From Otis tarda (taxonomy: Eukaryota > Chordata > Aves > Otidiformes > Otididae): a stretch of DNA of 64,000 nt. The notes below the pieces were generated by a model. It was not told the DNA's origin, ran no database searches, and saw only the letters and a program-made list of their open reading frames with translations. The stretch covers positions 209,387,553-209,451,552 of the forward strand of contig CM048552.1 in assembly GCA_026413225.1 (NCBI GenBank), written 5' to 3'. The position numbers and the translations under genes are program-made. Shown in pieces: positions 1-10,623 of the stretch (position 1 is its first letter; every line of letters begins with the position of its first letter).

Positions 1-20
1 CTGTCTTGCCCTATGCGGAA

Positions 21-791
21 TCATAGAATCATAGAATATCTCAAGTTGGAAGGGACCCATAAGGATCATTGAGTCCCACTCCCTGCTCCTCACAGGACTA
101 CCTAAAACTAAGTCATATGACTAACAGCATCATCCAGATGCTCCTTGAACTCTCACAGACTTGCTTCCCTGGGGAACTTGTTCCAGTGACCAGCCACTCT
201 CTTAGTGAAGAACCTTTTCCTAACGTCCAATTTGAACGTCCCCTGATGCAGCTACATTCCATTTCCTCATCTCCTATCACTGGTCACCAGAGAGAGGAGA
301 TCAGCACCTCCCCCTCCACTGGTCCCCTTGAAGAAGTTGCAGACTGCAATGAGGTTACCTCTCAGCCTTCCCTTCTCCAAGCTGAACAAATAAAGTGACC
401 TCAGCTGCTCCTTGCAAGTTTTGCTTTCAAGGCCCTTTCACCATCTTGGTCACGCTCCTCTGGACACACTCTAATAGTCTGAGGTCCTTCTTATACTGAA
501 GCAGCCAAAACTGCACACAGTACTCGAAGTGGGGTTGTAGAGTGGTACAACCACCTCCCTCGACCAGCTAGCTATGTTGTCCCTGAGGCAGCCCAGGACA
601 CAGTTGTCCCTTTTGGCTGCCAGGGCACACTATTGGCTCATATTCAACTTGCCATCAACCCAGACCCCTAGATCTCTTTCCACAGGGCTGCTGTCCAGCC
701 TCTCATCCTCTAGTTTGGATGCATAGCCAGGATTACTTCATCACAAGTGGAGAATCTGGCACTTGCTCTTGTTAAACTTCATATGGCTGGG
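21..791 (-). mobile_element. CR1 LINE, antisense, 3' part (first piece of a split copy)
   Basis: This is a 5'-truncated CR1 retrotransposon in reverse orientation. Its 3' terminus lies at the left and shows the inverted octamer tail (TCATAGAATCATAGAAT) followed by AAGTTGGAAGGGACC, the complement of the CR1 3' end. Further in are complements of the ORF2 3' region, for example CTCTGGACACACTCTAATAG and GGCTGCCAGGGCACA, at the consensus spacing. CR1 encodes an endonuclease/RT and moves by target-primed reverse transcription. This copy has no usable frame. It breaks off near 791 and resumes at about 969 because another CR1 is inserted there. It is clearly more diverged from the usual consensus than the insert, so it is the older of the two. 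Confidence 0.9.
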
Positions 792-968
792 TTGCCCAGA
801 GAGGTGGTGGATGCCCCATCCCTGGAAACATTCAAGACCAGGTTGGATGAGGCTCTGAGCAACTTGATCTAGTCGGGGATGTCCCTGCTCCTTGCAGGGG
901 GGTTGGACTGGATGACCTTTGAAGGTCCCTTCCAACCCTAACCATTCTATGAGTCTATGATTCTACGA
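792..968 (+). mobile_element. Short sense CR1 nested inside the antisense CR1
   Basis: About 177 bp of CR1 3' end in forward orientation. It opens at TTGCCCAGAGAGGTGGTGG, which encodes the last residues of ORF2 ([14 protein letters not shown], ending ALSNLI and a stop near 871). The 3' UTR block TTGGACTGGATGACCTTTG follows, then the octamer tail ATTCTATGAGTCTATG. It separates two collinear halves of an older antisense CR1. The 8-mer TTGCCCAG occurs at its 5' start (792-799) and again in host sequence just after its 3' end (969-976). This could be a short target duplication or microhomology used at the 5' join. Confidence 0.9.
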
Positions 969-1245
969 TTGCCCAGCTCTCTAGTCTTTCCAGACCTCTC
1001 TGTAAAGCATTCTCTACCTTAAAAGGACTCCAAAGCTCATCCTAATTCAGTGTCATCAGCAAACTTACTTAATGTGCATTCAATTCCTGTGTCCAGATCA
1101 TTTATAGAAACATTAAAGAGCACTGGCCATAAAATGGAGCCCTGGAGAATCCCACTGATGACTGGCTGCCAGCCTGATGTAATCCCATTTACTACAACTC
1201 TTTGAGTTCAACCCATCAGTCAACTGCTTACCTATACAGATCTCT
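969..1245 (-). mobile_element. CR1 LINE, antisense, second piece of the split copy
   Basis: Continuation of the antisense CR1 that starts at 21. The complement of the RT-domain coding part can be followed: GCCCAGCTCTCTAG, then CTCATCCTAATTCAGTGTCATCAGC, then AATGGAGCCCTGGAG, then CACTGATGACTGGCTGCCAG. Similarity fades near CAACTGCTTACC at about 1245. No intact frame remains. Together the two pieces cover roughly 1.05 kb of CR1 3' sequence, so the 5' end of the element was never copied or has been lost. Confidence 0.82.
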
Positions 1246-2269
1246 GCTTTTTCTTAGTCCTATATGTTGCTTCCCACTGTTTACTGCTAAGAAGACATTT
1301 AGTGTGGATTCCCTTGCTTTTCATGAATCTGAAAATAAAAGCACTCTTCAGAAACTTGGATGAACAGAGATGGCTATCAGTGTAAGTAGCCTTTTTGTCA
1401 TCTTCATGTTCTTCCTAACATATTTATGTCCAAAAATGCTCCTGTCCACTGGGAGAATTACTTTTCCTGCTCTGTTACTCCACAGATATTCTGCCCTTTT
1501 GAATCTGTTCAGCACTTAATCCTCCAAGACCTGCCCAAGGGAGTCTGCCCCAAAGTTATCCCGATGCTCCTTGTGTCCCCGTGATAAGTCACACAAAAGA
1601 TGCAAAGCTACGTAAACCCTCAGCAATTCTTTGCTGGCAGAAGGACTGAGCAGATAACTTAATGCAGCGATAGGACACAGTGAGAGGTCATTGCAACACA
1701 AGGAACATGTTCTGAGAAGTGACTTCAGCCATCTGAGGAATACGCTGATTGTCAGCGTATGCGCTGCTCTTGAAAAGGCAAAGTGCTGTTATGAATTCAC
1801 AGCAGATTTCTAAAAGATGTTTAAATTATTTCATTCCAGTGTTTTGGCAACATGTTCCTCCTTTCTTAATAATAGCTCAGGAAAATATAAACTAGCAGGG
1901 AAATTAGCTGGTTTATACAGTTTTTTTTCTACACATATTCATTCAATTGTTTTTTTTTTTTTCTTTTTACAAATCAGTGATCCTCCCAGGGTTTTTCTTG
2001 CCCTCCACAGATCAGATGGCTGTTTCAGCAATGCCACTTGATATATACACTACTTTCAACATTAATACCATACTTTAAAACATGAATCAGAATTCTGATT
2101 GAATTTTGAGTGTAAAAATCCTCTTTGCAAGGAAAACAGGACATTAGGGACTAATAAAAAGAATGTCTTCTGTAAGTCACTGGATGATTGATTAAAATGA
2201 GGGAGGAGGGTAAATGGAGGATTAGTCAATTATAGACTGACTATAAGCCTCAAACGTGAAGTCTCGTGA
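1246..2269. other. Unique AT-rich sequence, no gene seen
   Basis: No recognisable coding exon, RNA gene or repeat family. A T13 run lies at 1950-1962. The short open frames here (up to 74 codons) show no motif and are within chance expectation. Confidence 0.6.
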
Positions 2270-2295
2270 GAAGATAATAATATCTTCATGTCACT

Positions 2296-2938
2296 GAGAG
2301 ACATGGATTTGATGGACAGACCACTCAGTGGATAAGGAATTGGCTGGATGGCCACACTCAAAGAGTTGTGGTCAACAGCTCGATCTCCAAGTAGAGACCG
2401 GTGACAAGTGGTGTTCCTCAGGGGTCAGTAATGGGACCAACCCTGTTTAACATCTTTGTCAGCGACATGGACAGTGGGATAGGGTGCATCCTCAGCAAGT
2501 TCGCCGACGACACCAAGCTGTGTGGTGCGGTCAACATGCTGGGGGGAAGGGACGTCATTCAGAGGGACCTTGACAGACTGAAGAGGTGGGCCTATGCAAA
2601 CCTCATGAAGTTCAACAAGGTCTTGCATGTGGGTCAGGGCAATCCCAAGCACAAATACAGGCTGGGTGGAGAAAGGATTGTGAGCAGCCCTGAGGAGAAG
2701 GACTTGGGAGTGCTGGTGGATGAGAAGCTCAAAATGAGATGGAAATGCGCCCTTGCAGCCCAGAAAGCCAACCGCATCCTGGGCTGCATCAAAAGAAGCG
2801 TGGCTGAGGGAGGTGATTCTGCCCCTTTACTCTGCTCTTGTGAGACCCCACCTGCAGTACTGCATCCAGCTCTGGAGCCCCCAACATAAGAAGGATGTTG
2901 ACCTGTTGGAGCAAGTCCAGAGGAGGCCACGAAGATGA
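2296..2938 (+). pseudogene. CR1 ORF2 reverse-transcriptase remnant
   Basis: The conceptual frame from 2296 reads ERHGFDG...WIRNWLDG, then a TAG at 2392-2394 where related copies have Trp (SKWRP in the copy near 59484). It then reads [23 protein letters not shown] (the catalytic Asp-Asp box of RT motif C, intact), and [14 protein letters not shown] small deletion near 2800-2810 (consensus VASRSREV is shortened) moves the frame. The correct reading continues in another phase at 2753-2938 as [20 protein letters not shown] and [15 protein letters not shown]. In the intact family this enzyme copies CR1 RNA at the nicked target. Here it is dead: the N-terminal endonuclease and RT palm motifs A/B are missing. 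Confidence 0.88.
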
Positions 2939-3021
2939 TCAGAGGGCTGAAGCACCTTTTCTATGAGAACAGCCTGAGAGAATTGGGGCTGTTCAACATT
3001 GAGACAAGGAGGCTCTGGGGA

Positions 3022-3072
3022 GACCTTATAGTCTAGTCTATCTTACCAGACAGTTATATGACCTTATAGTCT
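3022..3072 (+). repeat. Imperfect 38-bp local duplication inside CR1
   Basis: GACCTTATAGTCT occurs exactly at 3022-3034 and again at 3060-3072, offset by 38 bp. Other CR1 copies in the window have this segment once (for example GACCTTATAGCAG near 62681). The extra copy is therefore private to this element. Confidence 0.75.
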
Positions 3073-3145
3073 GGTCATCTAGTATCTAAAGGGGACTTAT
3101 AGGAAAGACAAGGAGAAACTCTTCAGCAGGGCCTGTTGTGAAAGG

Positions 3146-3361
3146 ATGAGGGGTAATGAATTTAAAATAGAAGGAGGTAGATTCAGACTGGATATAAGGA
3201 AGAAATTTTTTACAATGAGGGTGGTAGAACACTGGAACAGGTTGCCCAGAGAGGTGTTGGATGCCCTATCCCTGGAAACATTCAAGGCCAGGTTCAATGA
3301 GGCTCTGAGCAACCTGATCTGGTTGGAGATGTCCCTACTTCTTGCAGGGGAGTTCGACTAG
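3146..3361 (+). pseudogene. CR1 ORF2 C-terminal remnant
   Basis: An open stretch of 71 codons that corresponds to the end of CR1 ORF2: [18 protein letters not shown], then [18 protein letters not shown], then ALSNLI. In the other copies the frame stops right after SNLI. Here the stop is lost (TGG instead of TAG), so the frame reads on for 13 residues into the 3' UTR. Its function in CR1 is not well defined. It is kept here only as part of a dead element. Confidence 0.8.
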
Positions 3362-3413
3362 ATGGCCTTTAAAGGTCCCTGCCAACCAAAACCATTCTAT
3401 GATTCTGTGATTA

Positions 3414-6400
3414 GAGGCTCCTAGTGCCTGGTGCCACACAAACACATTTAGAGACACAGCCTGTGTTTGCATGGGCATACGGCTAAAGCAAACTGGAAAG
3501 GTTTCTCGTTGCAGTGCAGTAAGTTATACCCAGTGCATAATGCAAATTCTGTCTGTCATTTGAGAGGGAAAAAGAGAGTAACTATTTCAGTTCAGTCTTT
3601 GTCACTCAAAAATGTTGACAGCTTTAATGCTTTGTATTATCTTTAAGCAGTCATGCTGAAATTAGATGCCAAAGTAAGCGATTTATTTGCCAGTTGATGT
3701 GGAGTTCTGAAACGTGCTAATTGCTTTGTGAGAGGAGAAAGGATTTCATCCTCAAGGAAAGGAGATTTTCTGTGCTACAGAAGTGTCTCTGTAGCACATC
3801 CTTCTCTGCCTAAACAATGTGACTCATCTGCTCTCAGTCTGGAGCTCTGCAAATTATGGTATTGTAAAAACATGCAAAGTTCACACTAAGTTCACAGAGC
3901 TACAAAAATAAGCTTTTTTTTTTTCCCAAGCAATGGATGATCCAGCAAGCAGAGCTCTGTGCTGATATTCAGCAGTCCTGAATCCTGCTCTTGAATATGC
4001 TACTGATTTTTTTAGTGACTTAGGAGGACCGCATTCTCTCTTAAATCTCTTTTCCTTCCCTGCTCTTGTCTTGTTAAACTATCCATGTGCAACGTCTCAA
4101 AAGTGAGGTCTGTGCTAGCCATCAATATTGATAATCATTTTTCCAAACTCATCATCTATTTAAATGCTGTCTTCTCTTTGGCCATGAGAGATCCTAACTT
4201 GGCCTGTTCAGATCCATCCTGTGCTGTCACAAGATCATTTTTACAGCTCATCAATTTGACCATATCATCCTTCTCTCCATGCTCCCAGCATGGGCTTTCA
4301 CTTCCCTGCTGCATCTAATAGAGGCTTGTCTTCACTGTCAATGCTATCTGCATGCTGTCCTCAGTCATTACTTCAAATTCAGTGACCAGAGCGAGTGTCC
4401 TTCTGGGTGGTAGATGCTAAACATTCAGTTAACCCTTTTGTGCCTTTTGTCATGCTTCATCTAATGCTGGGGAGAAAGTTTACTTGATACCTGCAAACTA
4501 ACTCATTTTTTCTCTGTTAAATTCTCTAAAACAATTTGCCTTCCCCACTATGTATTAACAACAACAACAACAAAAAATAATCCCAGGTTTGCCTCCTGGT
4601 ATGCTAGTTTTACTGCCTAGCCAACATCAGCTCATTGTATCCTTTTGTTCCCCATCCATCCACTTGTCTCCTTGTTTTCCCAGGCTTTTCAACTTGATGA
4701 GGTCTTTGGAACTGAGACAGCCTTCTGATCTATGCTTGTATTCTGATTCATATGTCAGGCTCCCTGGGTGCTATGGCAATATGAGCTGTAAAGCACTGAA
4801 TGACAACTTGGTTTAAGCATCACAGGAGAAGAACAAGGGGAGAATGAGAGCTGAGAAATGCAACAATAGTCTCCAGGTGTGTTTTCCTTTTATAAACTCA
4901 TTCAATGTGGAACTGAGGTAGCTAAGGAACACAGCAACAGCAGGTCACAAGAGTTTAGAGTAAGAGCTTGAATCTTTTCTGGACCCTGACACCTCCTCAC
5001 AGTCAGTTTCTGAGGAAGTCCAACCTTTTCCAGTGCTTTCAGATGTTCTTGCACAGCTGGCACGATGCGGTGGGGAATTAGGCACATACTGTGACATACT
5101 ACCAATCGCTTCACTCTGCTGAAGTTTTTTTAGGCACATTACACTCGATTTCAGGATGTCTATTCCAAAGCTTGATATTTACAAAATACCAAGAACTGCT
5201 GCCAAATAAACAGAAAATATGAGTAAATCATACTTAGTGGAAACAAGAAGAATGATTATGTGGTGAAGGCACTGGATTGGGTTCAAGAATTAATCCAAAT
5301 AATCCTCAGACATTGAGTTCTTTTTCTCCTTTGCTACAGACCTTCTGCGACCACAAGCAAATTACTCACAGTCTGGCTGCGAGAAAGTCAGAAATGTTCT
5401 TACAGATCTTCATGGAGCCTGACTACTTGTCACTGTCTGCTCCACGTGCTGTGACTTACACGGTTTTTACAGAGATATTCACTTTTGCGTATCTGCCCGG
5501 CTGAACGACTGACCATACACAGAAGTATAGATTGTGGAAATAACAATGCTGTTCTAGCACCTAGTAGATAATATTCAGTGGGAAATGTAGAAATGGATTA
5601 TGAATGACAATTTTAGCCTACTTCTGAGTGATGTCAGCCTGGCAATAGTCCTTATTCATGCACTGCTCTTGCTTGACAGTGTATCTATACATTTCATAAG
5701 GTTTTCTGTCCCACAAAAGCTTCTAGGACTAAGCCTTGATTTTTCAACAGATCAAAGATTTTCTAAAAATATATTAGAAAGAAGTCAGAGGGGAGAAAGT
5801 ACTTGGATTACTACTACTGCAACAGTGTCACTGGAAGTCTTGCAAATCACTGTGTTGAAATGTGGGAGCACACCACTGATCCCTCTAACCACTTTGATAA
5901 GCTTCATGCAGCCCAGAATAACTGTGCTATAAACCTTCCGTTAGGTACTTCCTGGTGGCATCAATACTCATTTCAATCAAAATTGAATTATGCACTTATT
6001 GGAAGTTAATATCCCTGAAATTAATTTCAAAGGTCAATTTAGTATACATGGTATTTCAAATAGCCATAGTAGTGTCAGTACTGAAAAAAAAAAAAAAACC
6101 TACCCAGAAATCTATTACTGCAATGTTTTTTCAGCTTCTGGTTAATAAAACCTTGATCAGGAGGATTCAGCCAGTATGCCAGAATGGTGAATTCAAAAGA
6201 CACATAAACAGTTTATTAAAGCTTGAATTCCCTTGCAACTGTCTGGTAAATTGTCAACATGGAAACTTGTAATGCATTTCTGCTCTTTTTACAAAATAAC
6301 TCTGAGAGCCATACACAAGAAACTGTCTGTTATCTGTAGTGCATCATTTAAGCACAACCACCTTCATTTTTTACAATAATTAAATTTCTTAAATCTGCCA

Positions 6401-9400
6401 TTTTTTCCAGGATTACTCTGCAGCCTTCCTAGTGCAGAGTTCTCTGTCTTTGATCAGTAAGAGAAGAGGAGTGATAGAGATACTGCCAGGGAACTGGACA
6501 CTGCCAGTAATTGTCTACATGTCACTTTGTAGATTTGTTCTCTCCAAATATTGTTTGAAACTATTTTAAAAGTGGAGTCTGAAAAATCACAAAGTCCTAG
6601 GCCTTGTTGCTGTTATAAAACCAACAGCACAAACAACAAGAAGGTGTCTTTCACTAGCATTAGTAAATGAGACATCAACACCTATGTACCAGTTGCACCT
6701 TTGAAAATCTCTCCAAATGTCTGTGCTTAATTGATTTGACTCTGTAACAAGTTCTGGGGCAGGGTGGAAGAGGCGAGGTTCACAATACATCTCTTTGCCA
6801 AAGCTGGAAGGAGCTGCAGTAGTCAAGCTCTAGTTGTAGAAACTAGTAACAGGCAGAGTCCTTGGAAAGGGTAAGGACTGATGCCTCAGATGGACACAGT
6901 ATTTGGTTAAATAATTGAAATCCTCAACATAAGGCTCCAATTCCCATCTTCAAATGACTGATGTTTTCCCGTGACACGGAGGACACTGGTGTGTGCATTC
7001 ATGCCCAGGAATTCAGCTTTAGACAAGCATTAAGGAGTTAGGAGGGCTTGTTGTCGTCCTCAGTGCTGACATTTTACAATATACTAGAGGAGGAATGAGA
7101 GAATAGGACCTTGCTCTGACATACAGTGCTTCTCTTATGCCTCATAACAACCCTGTTGCAATCAGGTGTCTACTCAGCAGGCAAATTCCATGGCTGGAAA
7201 TAGAGCTCCTTCTACCGGCCTTCTGTCTCCCAAGCACTCTGCAAGGACGAGTCTCCACCAAACCCCTCTGGGCATTGTAGATACCCTCAGCACAGTCCAT
7301 AGGCTCTACAGTCCTATATTACATGGAAATAAAGGTAGTCTATGCTCTCCACATTAAAAAGAATGTGTGCTAATGTTCTTCCAAGGATGCACTGTTGCTC
7401 TGTGCCACATATCACTTATATAATTTGGATTGTGTTTACTGGAATGAATGGGAATTGTTCACAGAGTGTGAGTCTATAATTATCTCATTTCCTTTTTCTT
7501 TGCATGACCTTACAATCCTGGCTTTTCAAGACAAGAGTAGTAAATTGCTGTTGAGGATTAGTTGGACTATATGAGGAGGGTTTCAATACTTCGCATCAGC
7601 ATTTTTTTCACTACTTAAATAAAACAGCTTTTTAAAAACATATACCCCTTCAGTGATCTTTACAGAAGAGGAGATCAACTTGAAAGACCATGAAAAAAAT
7701 TAATGGGTTTATGTTTGAATATAGAGTTAAAGTTAGGCTTAACCTAGAAATTGTTTTAAAAGGACTGGCCATTTCAACCTGTGATTAAATTGGAAAACGT
7801 CGCTTTTTTTTTCTCCTCACTTAGACATAATTGTTACTATCAAGCACGTGAGTGAAGAGTGTTCCTCACCTGTTCAGCCTATCCATGGGTCAGCTGTGCA
7901 TTTACAAACATAATTACACTTCCTTGTACTGCTATTCTTCACATGAAGTCGGGCTTCAAAGGTTCTCCTTCAAGAGAGTGCTAATTCCCCTCTCCTCTCA
8001 AGTCCTCTCAACAGCTCTCTCATTCTGTGTGCTCTTTTACAGTTTCTTCCTCTACACATAGCCCGCTTGGCTTCCTTCTACTTCTCTGCACCATGGCACA
8101 TTTAATTCATGCTCAAGTCAGCTCTCTTGCTATGCAACTTTCCCACAGTTCCTCCTAAACTTACTTCTTTAAAAGTATTTCTTGTAAATATAGTCTCAGG
8201 AAAAATTGCTGTCCTGTCCAAGTCTCTGTCCAACTTGCATGAGATCTGATTCTCTATTCACTATCCTCCTGTCCAAGCACTCTGGTTTCCCACCTTGTAA
8301 ATCTTTTATCTGTGTTCTGTCATAAAATCTTTCAGCCTGAGACCTGGGTGAAATGGCAAATGTCATGAGCAGAGCCATAATTTCAACCTTTATCTTTATG
8401 TGATAGCCTGCTAGAAAGAGATTCCTCCTATGTCTACATAATCTACTGAAGAGCAAACACTGTCTGTGTTCTGCTCAGCACTTTGACTATGCACAATCCT
8501 GTGTAAATCATCAGCACTCATACATACAGCTATCCAAACAGCTCTGGGGGAACAGCATTGCTTTTTCCCTCAGATAAAATATCATGAAATCTCAGTGATC
8601 AAATTGAATATTAAGTGGACAAGTCAAAAAGTCATCTTTAAACTCTTATTAAGAAAGTGTAGACATAAAAGGATAATGGAGAGAAACATCACAGCTCTAA
8701 TGTTGGGAGTTTTTTTCACACTACTAAACCTAGGGGGAATTTCTTTCTAAAGAAAAGAAGAATTCTGTTTCCATAGTAACTCAGTGCTAGGGCCCCCTTA
8801 CAGTCCAAATTTAGCAGAATTATATGTGCGGGTTTATTCAGCATACTACTGTGCACTTGAGGCTACGATGAAACCACTAACCTCATTGCATTTGGGATGT
8901 CAGGTTGAATTTCAATCGGGACTGAGAATATATCAAGCAAGCCCAAGTATAACCCTAAAAAGTAAAATCATGCCTTAAAGACAAGGGAGAAATTATAGGT
9001 GATAACAAGACATAAACTACCAGCTTGATAATGACTTGAAAGATAAAAAAAAATGCTATGAAATGGCTTAGCATTTAAAAATGAATTATTTTTATCCCAA
9101 TCCTGACATTACTTTACTTACTCCCATGAAACAAGGTGTGTCAGTGATGGTTCTTTCCCCTGTATTCTGTCAAACTGTAGAGTTGTTCTGCCTTTATTCA
9201 GAAGAGAGGTCATGTAACCTTTCCATAGTGAGATACTCTACTGCAACTTTTTGAGCATCTATAAGTGATACATGAGGAAAATGCATTGAGTCTGTAGAGA
9301 AAACTCTGCACCCTACCTGGAAGCGCTTTACGTGTGCTGGGGTTTTGAAACAGTTAAAAACCAAACAGACCAACAAATAAAAATGCCACCTGCTTAACCA

Positions 9401-9638
9401 ATGCATTTACTGTCCTTAAAAACAAATGGAGGGGTTATGGTAGCTCTGAAAAGTATCAGTTCTGTAATCAGTCAACAGGTGCTCAGCAGAGGCAAAGTGA
9501 AGTTCAAATGGCAAGAAAATGAAGGTAAGAATAGAGGTACCTTAATGAGGATGACGCTTATTAGAAACGCGTAAATTGTTGGTGCTGAGTTTTAACGTCA
9601 AGCCTTCAAAGCACTGCTTGAGCTTGGTAATGACCGTA
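3414..9638. other. 6.2 kb of unique AT-rich sequence
   Basis: No transposon, RNA gene or convincing exon. There is a (CAA)n microsatellite at 4557-4579 and an A15 run at 6084-6098. The longest open frames (110 codons at 5600-5932 and 105 at 5955-6272) have no recognisable domain. They contain homopolymer-derived residues, such as a Lys run from the A15, and overlap in different phases. I treat them as chance. Confidence 0.6.
4557..4579. repeat. (CAA)n microsatellite
   Basis: Five to six uninterrupted AAC/CAA units followed by an A run. Confidence 0.85.
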
Positions 9639-10041
9639 TCATAGAGTCATAGAACAGTTTGGGTTGGAAGGGGCCTTAAAGATCATCCAGTTCAAATCCC
9701 CCTGCCATAGGCAAGGACTCCTTCTACTAGACCAAGTCACTCAAAGCTCCATCCAGCCTGGTCTTGAACACTTCCAGGGATGGGGCATCCACAACTTCTC
9801 TGGGCAACCTGTGCCTGTGCCTCAGCACCCTCATAGTGAAGAATTTCTTCCTTGTATCTAGTCCAAATCCACCCTCTTTGAGGTTATAGCCATTACCCCT
9901 TGTCATATTACTACATGGTTTTGTCAAAAGTCCCTCTCCAGCTTTCTTGTTAGGCCCCCTTTAGCTACTGCAAGACTGCTATAAACTCTCCCCAAAGCTT
10001 CCTCTTCTCCAAACTGAACAGCCTCAACTCTCTCAGCCTGT
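9639..10041 (-). mobile_element. CR1 LINE, antisense, first piece of a split copy
   Basis: Begins with the inverted octamer tail (TCATAGAGTCATAGAACAG) and TTGGGTTGGAAGGGGCC, then the complement of the ORF2 C-terminus (an open antisense frame 9727-9927 reads LDTRKKFFTMRV, then [16 protein letters not shown]). It continues through CTTCCTCTTCTCCAAACTGAACAG to CTCTCTCAGCCTG at 10041. There a second CR1 begins abruptly with a fresh octamer tail. The collinear continuation is found after about 10219. Confidence 0.92.
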
Positions 10042-10219
10042 CATAGAATCATAGAATAGTTTGGGTTGGAAGGGACATTTAAAGGCCATCTAGTCCAACC
10101 TCCCTGCAAGGAGCAGGGACATCTACTAGATCAGGTTGCTCAGAGCCCCATCCAGCCTGGCTTTGAAGGTTTCCAGGGATGGGCCATCCACCATCTCTCT
10201 GGGCAACCTGTGCCAGTGT
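10042..10219 (-). mobile_element. Short antisense CR1 nested in an antisense CR1
   Basis: About 178 bp of CR1 3' end: the inverted tail TCATAGAATCATAGAATAG, the 3' UTR complement, then the ORF2 C-terminus (HWHRLPREMVDGPSLETF on the minus strand). It lies exactly between CTCTCTCAGCCTG and TCCTCACAGGAGAGATGCTC, which are adjacent in an uninterrupted CR1. Both elements point the same way. Its 5' truncation falls at almost the same consensus position as the nested copy at 792. Confidence 0.88.
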
Positions 10220-10623
10220 TCCTCACAGGAGAGATGCTCCAGCCTTCTGATCATCTTCATGACTCTGCTCTGGACCTGCTCCAACAGGTCCATATCCTTC
10301 TTATGTTGGGGACTCCAGAGCTGGATGCAGTACTGCAGGTGGAGTCTCACGAGAGTGGAGCAGAGCGAGGGAATCACCTCCCTCGATCTGCTGGCCATGT
10401 CTCTTTTGATGCAACTCATGATGCCGTTGGCTTTCTGGGCTGCAAGAGCACATTGCTGGGTCATGTTGAGCTTCTTATCCACCAGTACCCTCAAGTCCTT
10501 CCCCTCTGGCTTGCTCACAATCCATTCTCCACCCAACCTGTATTTGTGCTCAACACATTTGGCTGGAACAGATAAGTGGAGTCTTTCCCTGCTCTCAGCA
10601 GTACTCAACAGTGTTTTAACCAC
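10126..10623 (-). pseudogene. Chimeric CR1 open frame across a nested-insertion join
   Basis: A 165-codon antisense frame that is not one gene. From its start it runs through about 24 codons of non-CR1 sequence. It then reads the older CR1 ORF2 remnant ([60 protein letters not shown]). At about 10220 it crosses directly into the younger insert (HWHRLPREMVDGPSLETF, ALSNLI, stop). The intervening ORF2 segment (normally about 75 residues, [14 protein letters not shown] onward) is absent at the join because the insert begins downstream of it. It looks like a gene in a naive scan, but I see no reason to expect translation. Confidence 0.8.
10220..10550 (-). mobile_element. CR1 LINE, antisense, second piece of the split copy
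   Basis: Resumes the older CR1 at CCTCACAGGAGAGATGCTCC and runs upstream through the complement of [35 protein letters not shown] and [10 protein letters not shown]. Similarity ends near TTTGTGCT at about 10550. This piece is well preserved at the protein level on the minus strand. It is 5'-truncated before the RT catalytic box. Confidence 0.88.

Larger units (their letters stand above)
2270..3413 (+). mobile_element. CR1 LINE, sense, 3' 1.14 kb
   Basis: A 5'-truncated CR1 beginning in the RT domain (ERHGFDG at 2296) and running to the octamer tail at about 3395-3413 (CCATTCTATGATTCTGTGATT). It covers the RT C-terminal half, the ORF2 C-terminus and the 3' UTR (TTCGACTAGATGGCCTTTAA). The breakpoint upstream of about 2270 is soft, because AATATCTTCATG still resembles the CR1 codons before ERYGFDG. 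The copy carries a nonsense codon, a frameshifting deletion and a 38-bp local duplication. It cannot encode a working protein. Confidence 0.93.

Noticed and set aside
69..398. 109-codon plus-strand frame
   Set aside because: It lies within the antisense CR1 at 21-791 and reads its non-coding strand.
5600..6272. Two frames of 105-110 codons that might form a small gene
   Set aside because: They overlap in different phases, one contains a homopolymer-encoded Lys run, and neither has a domain or splice signals I could defend.
9685..9705. GTTCAAATCCC, resembling a tRNA B box
   Set aside because: It is within the CR1 3' UTR complement. No A box or cloverleaf can be formed around it.
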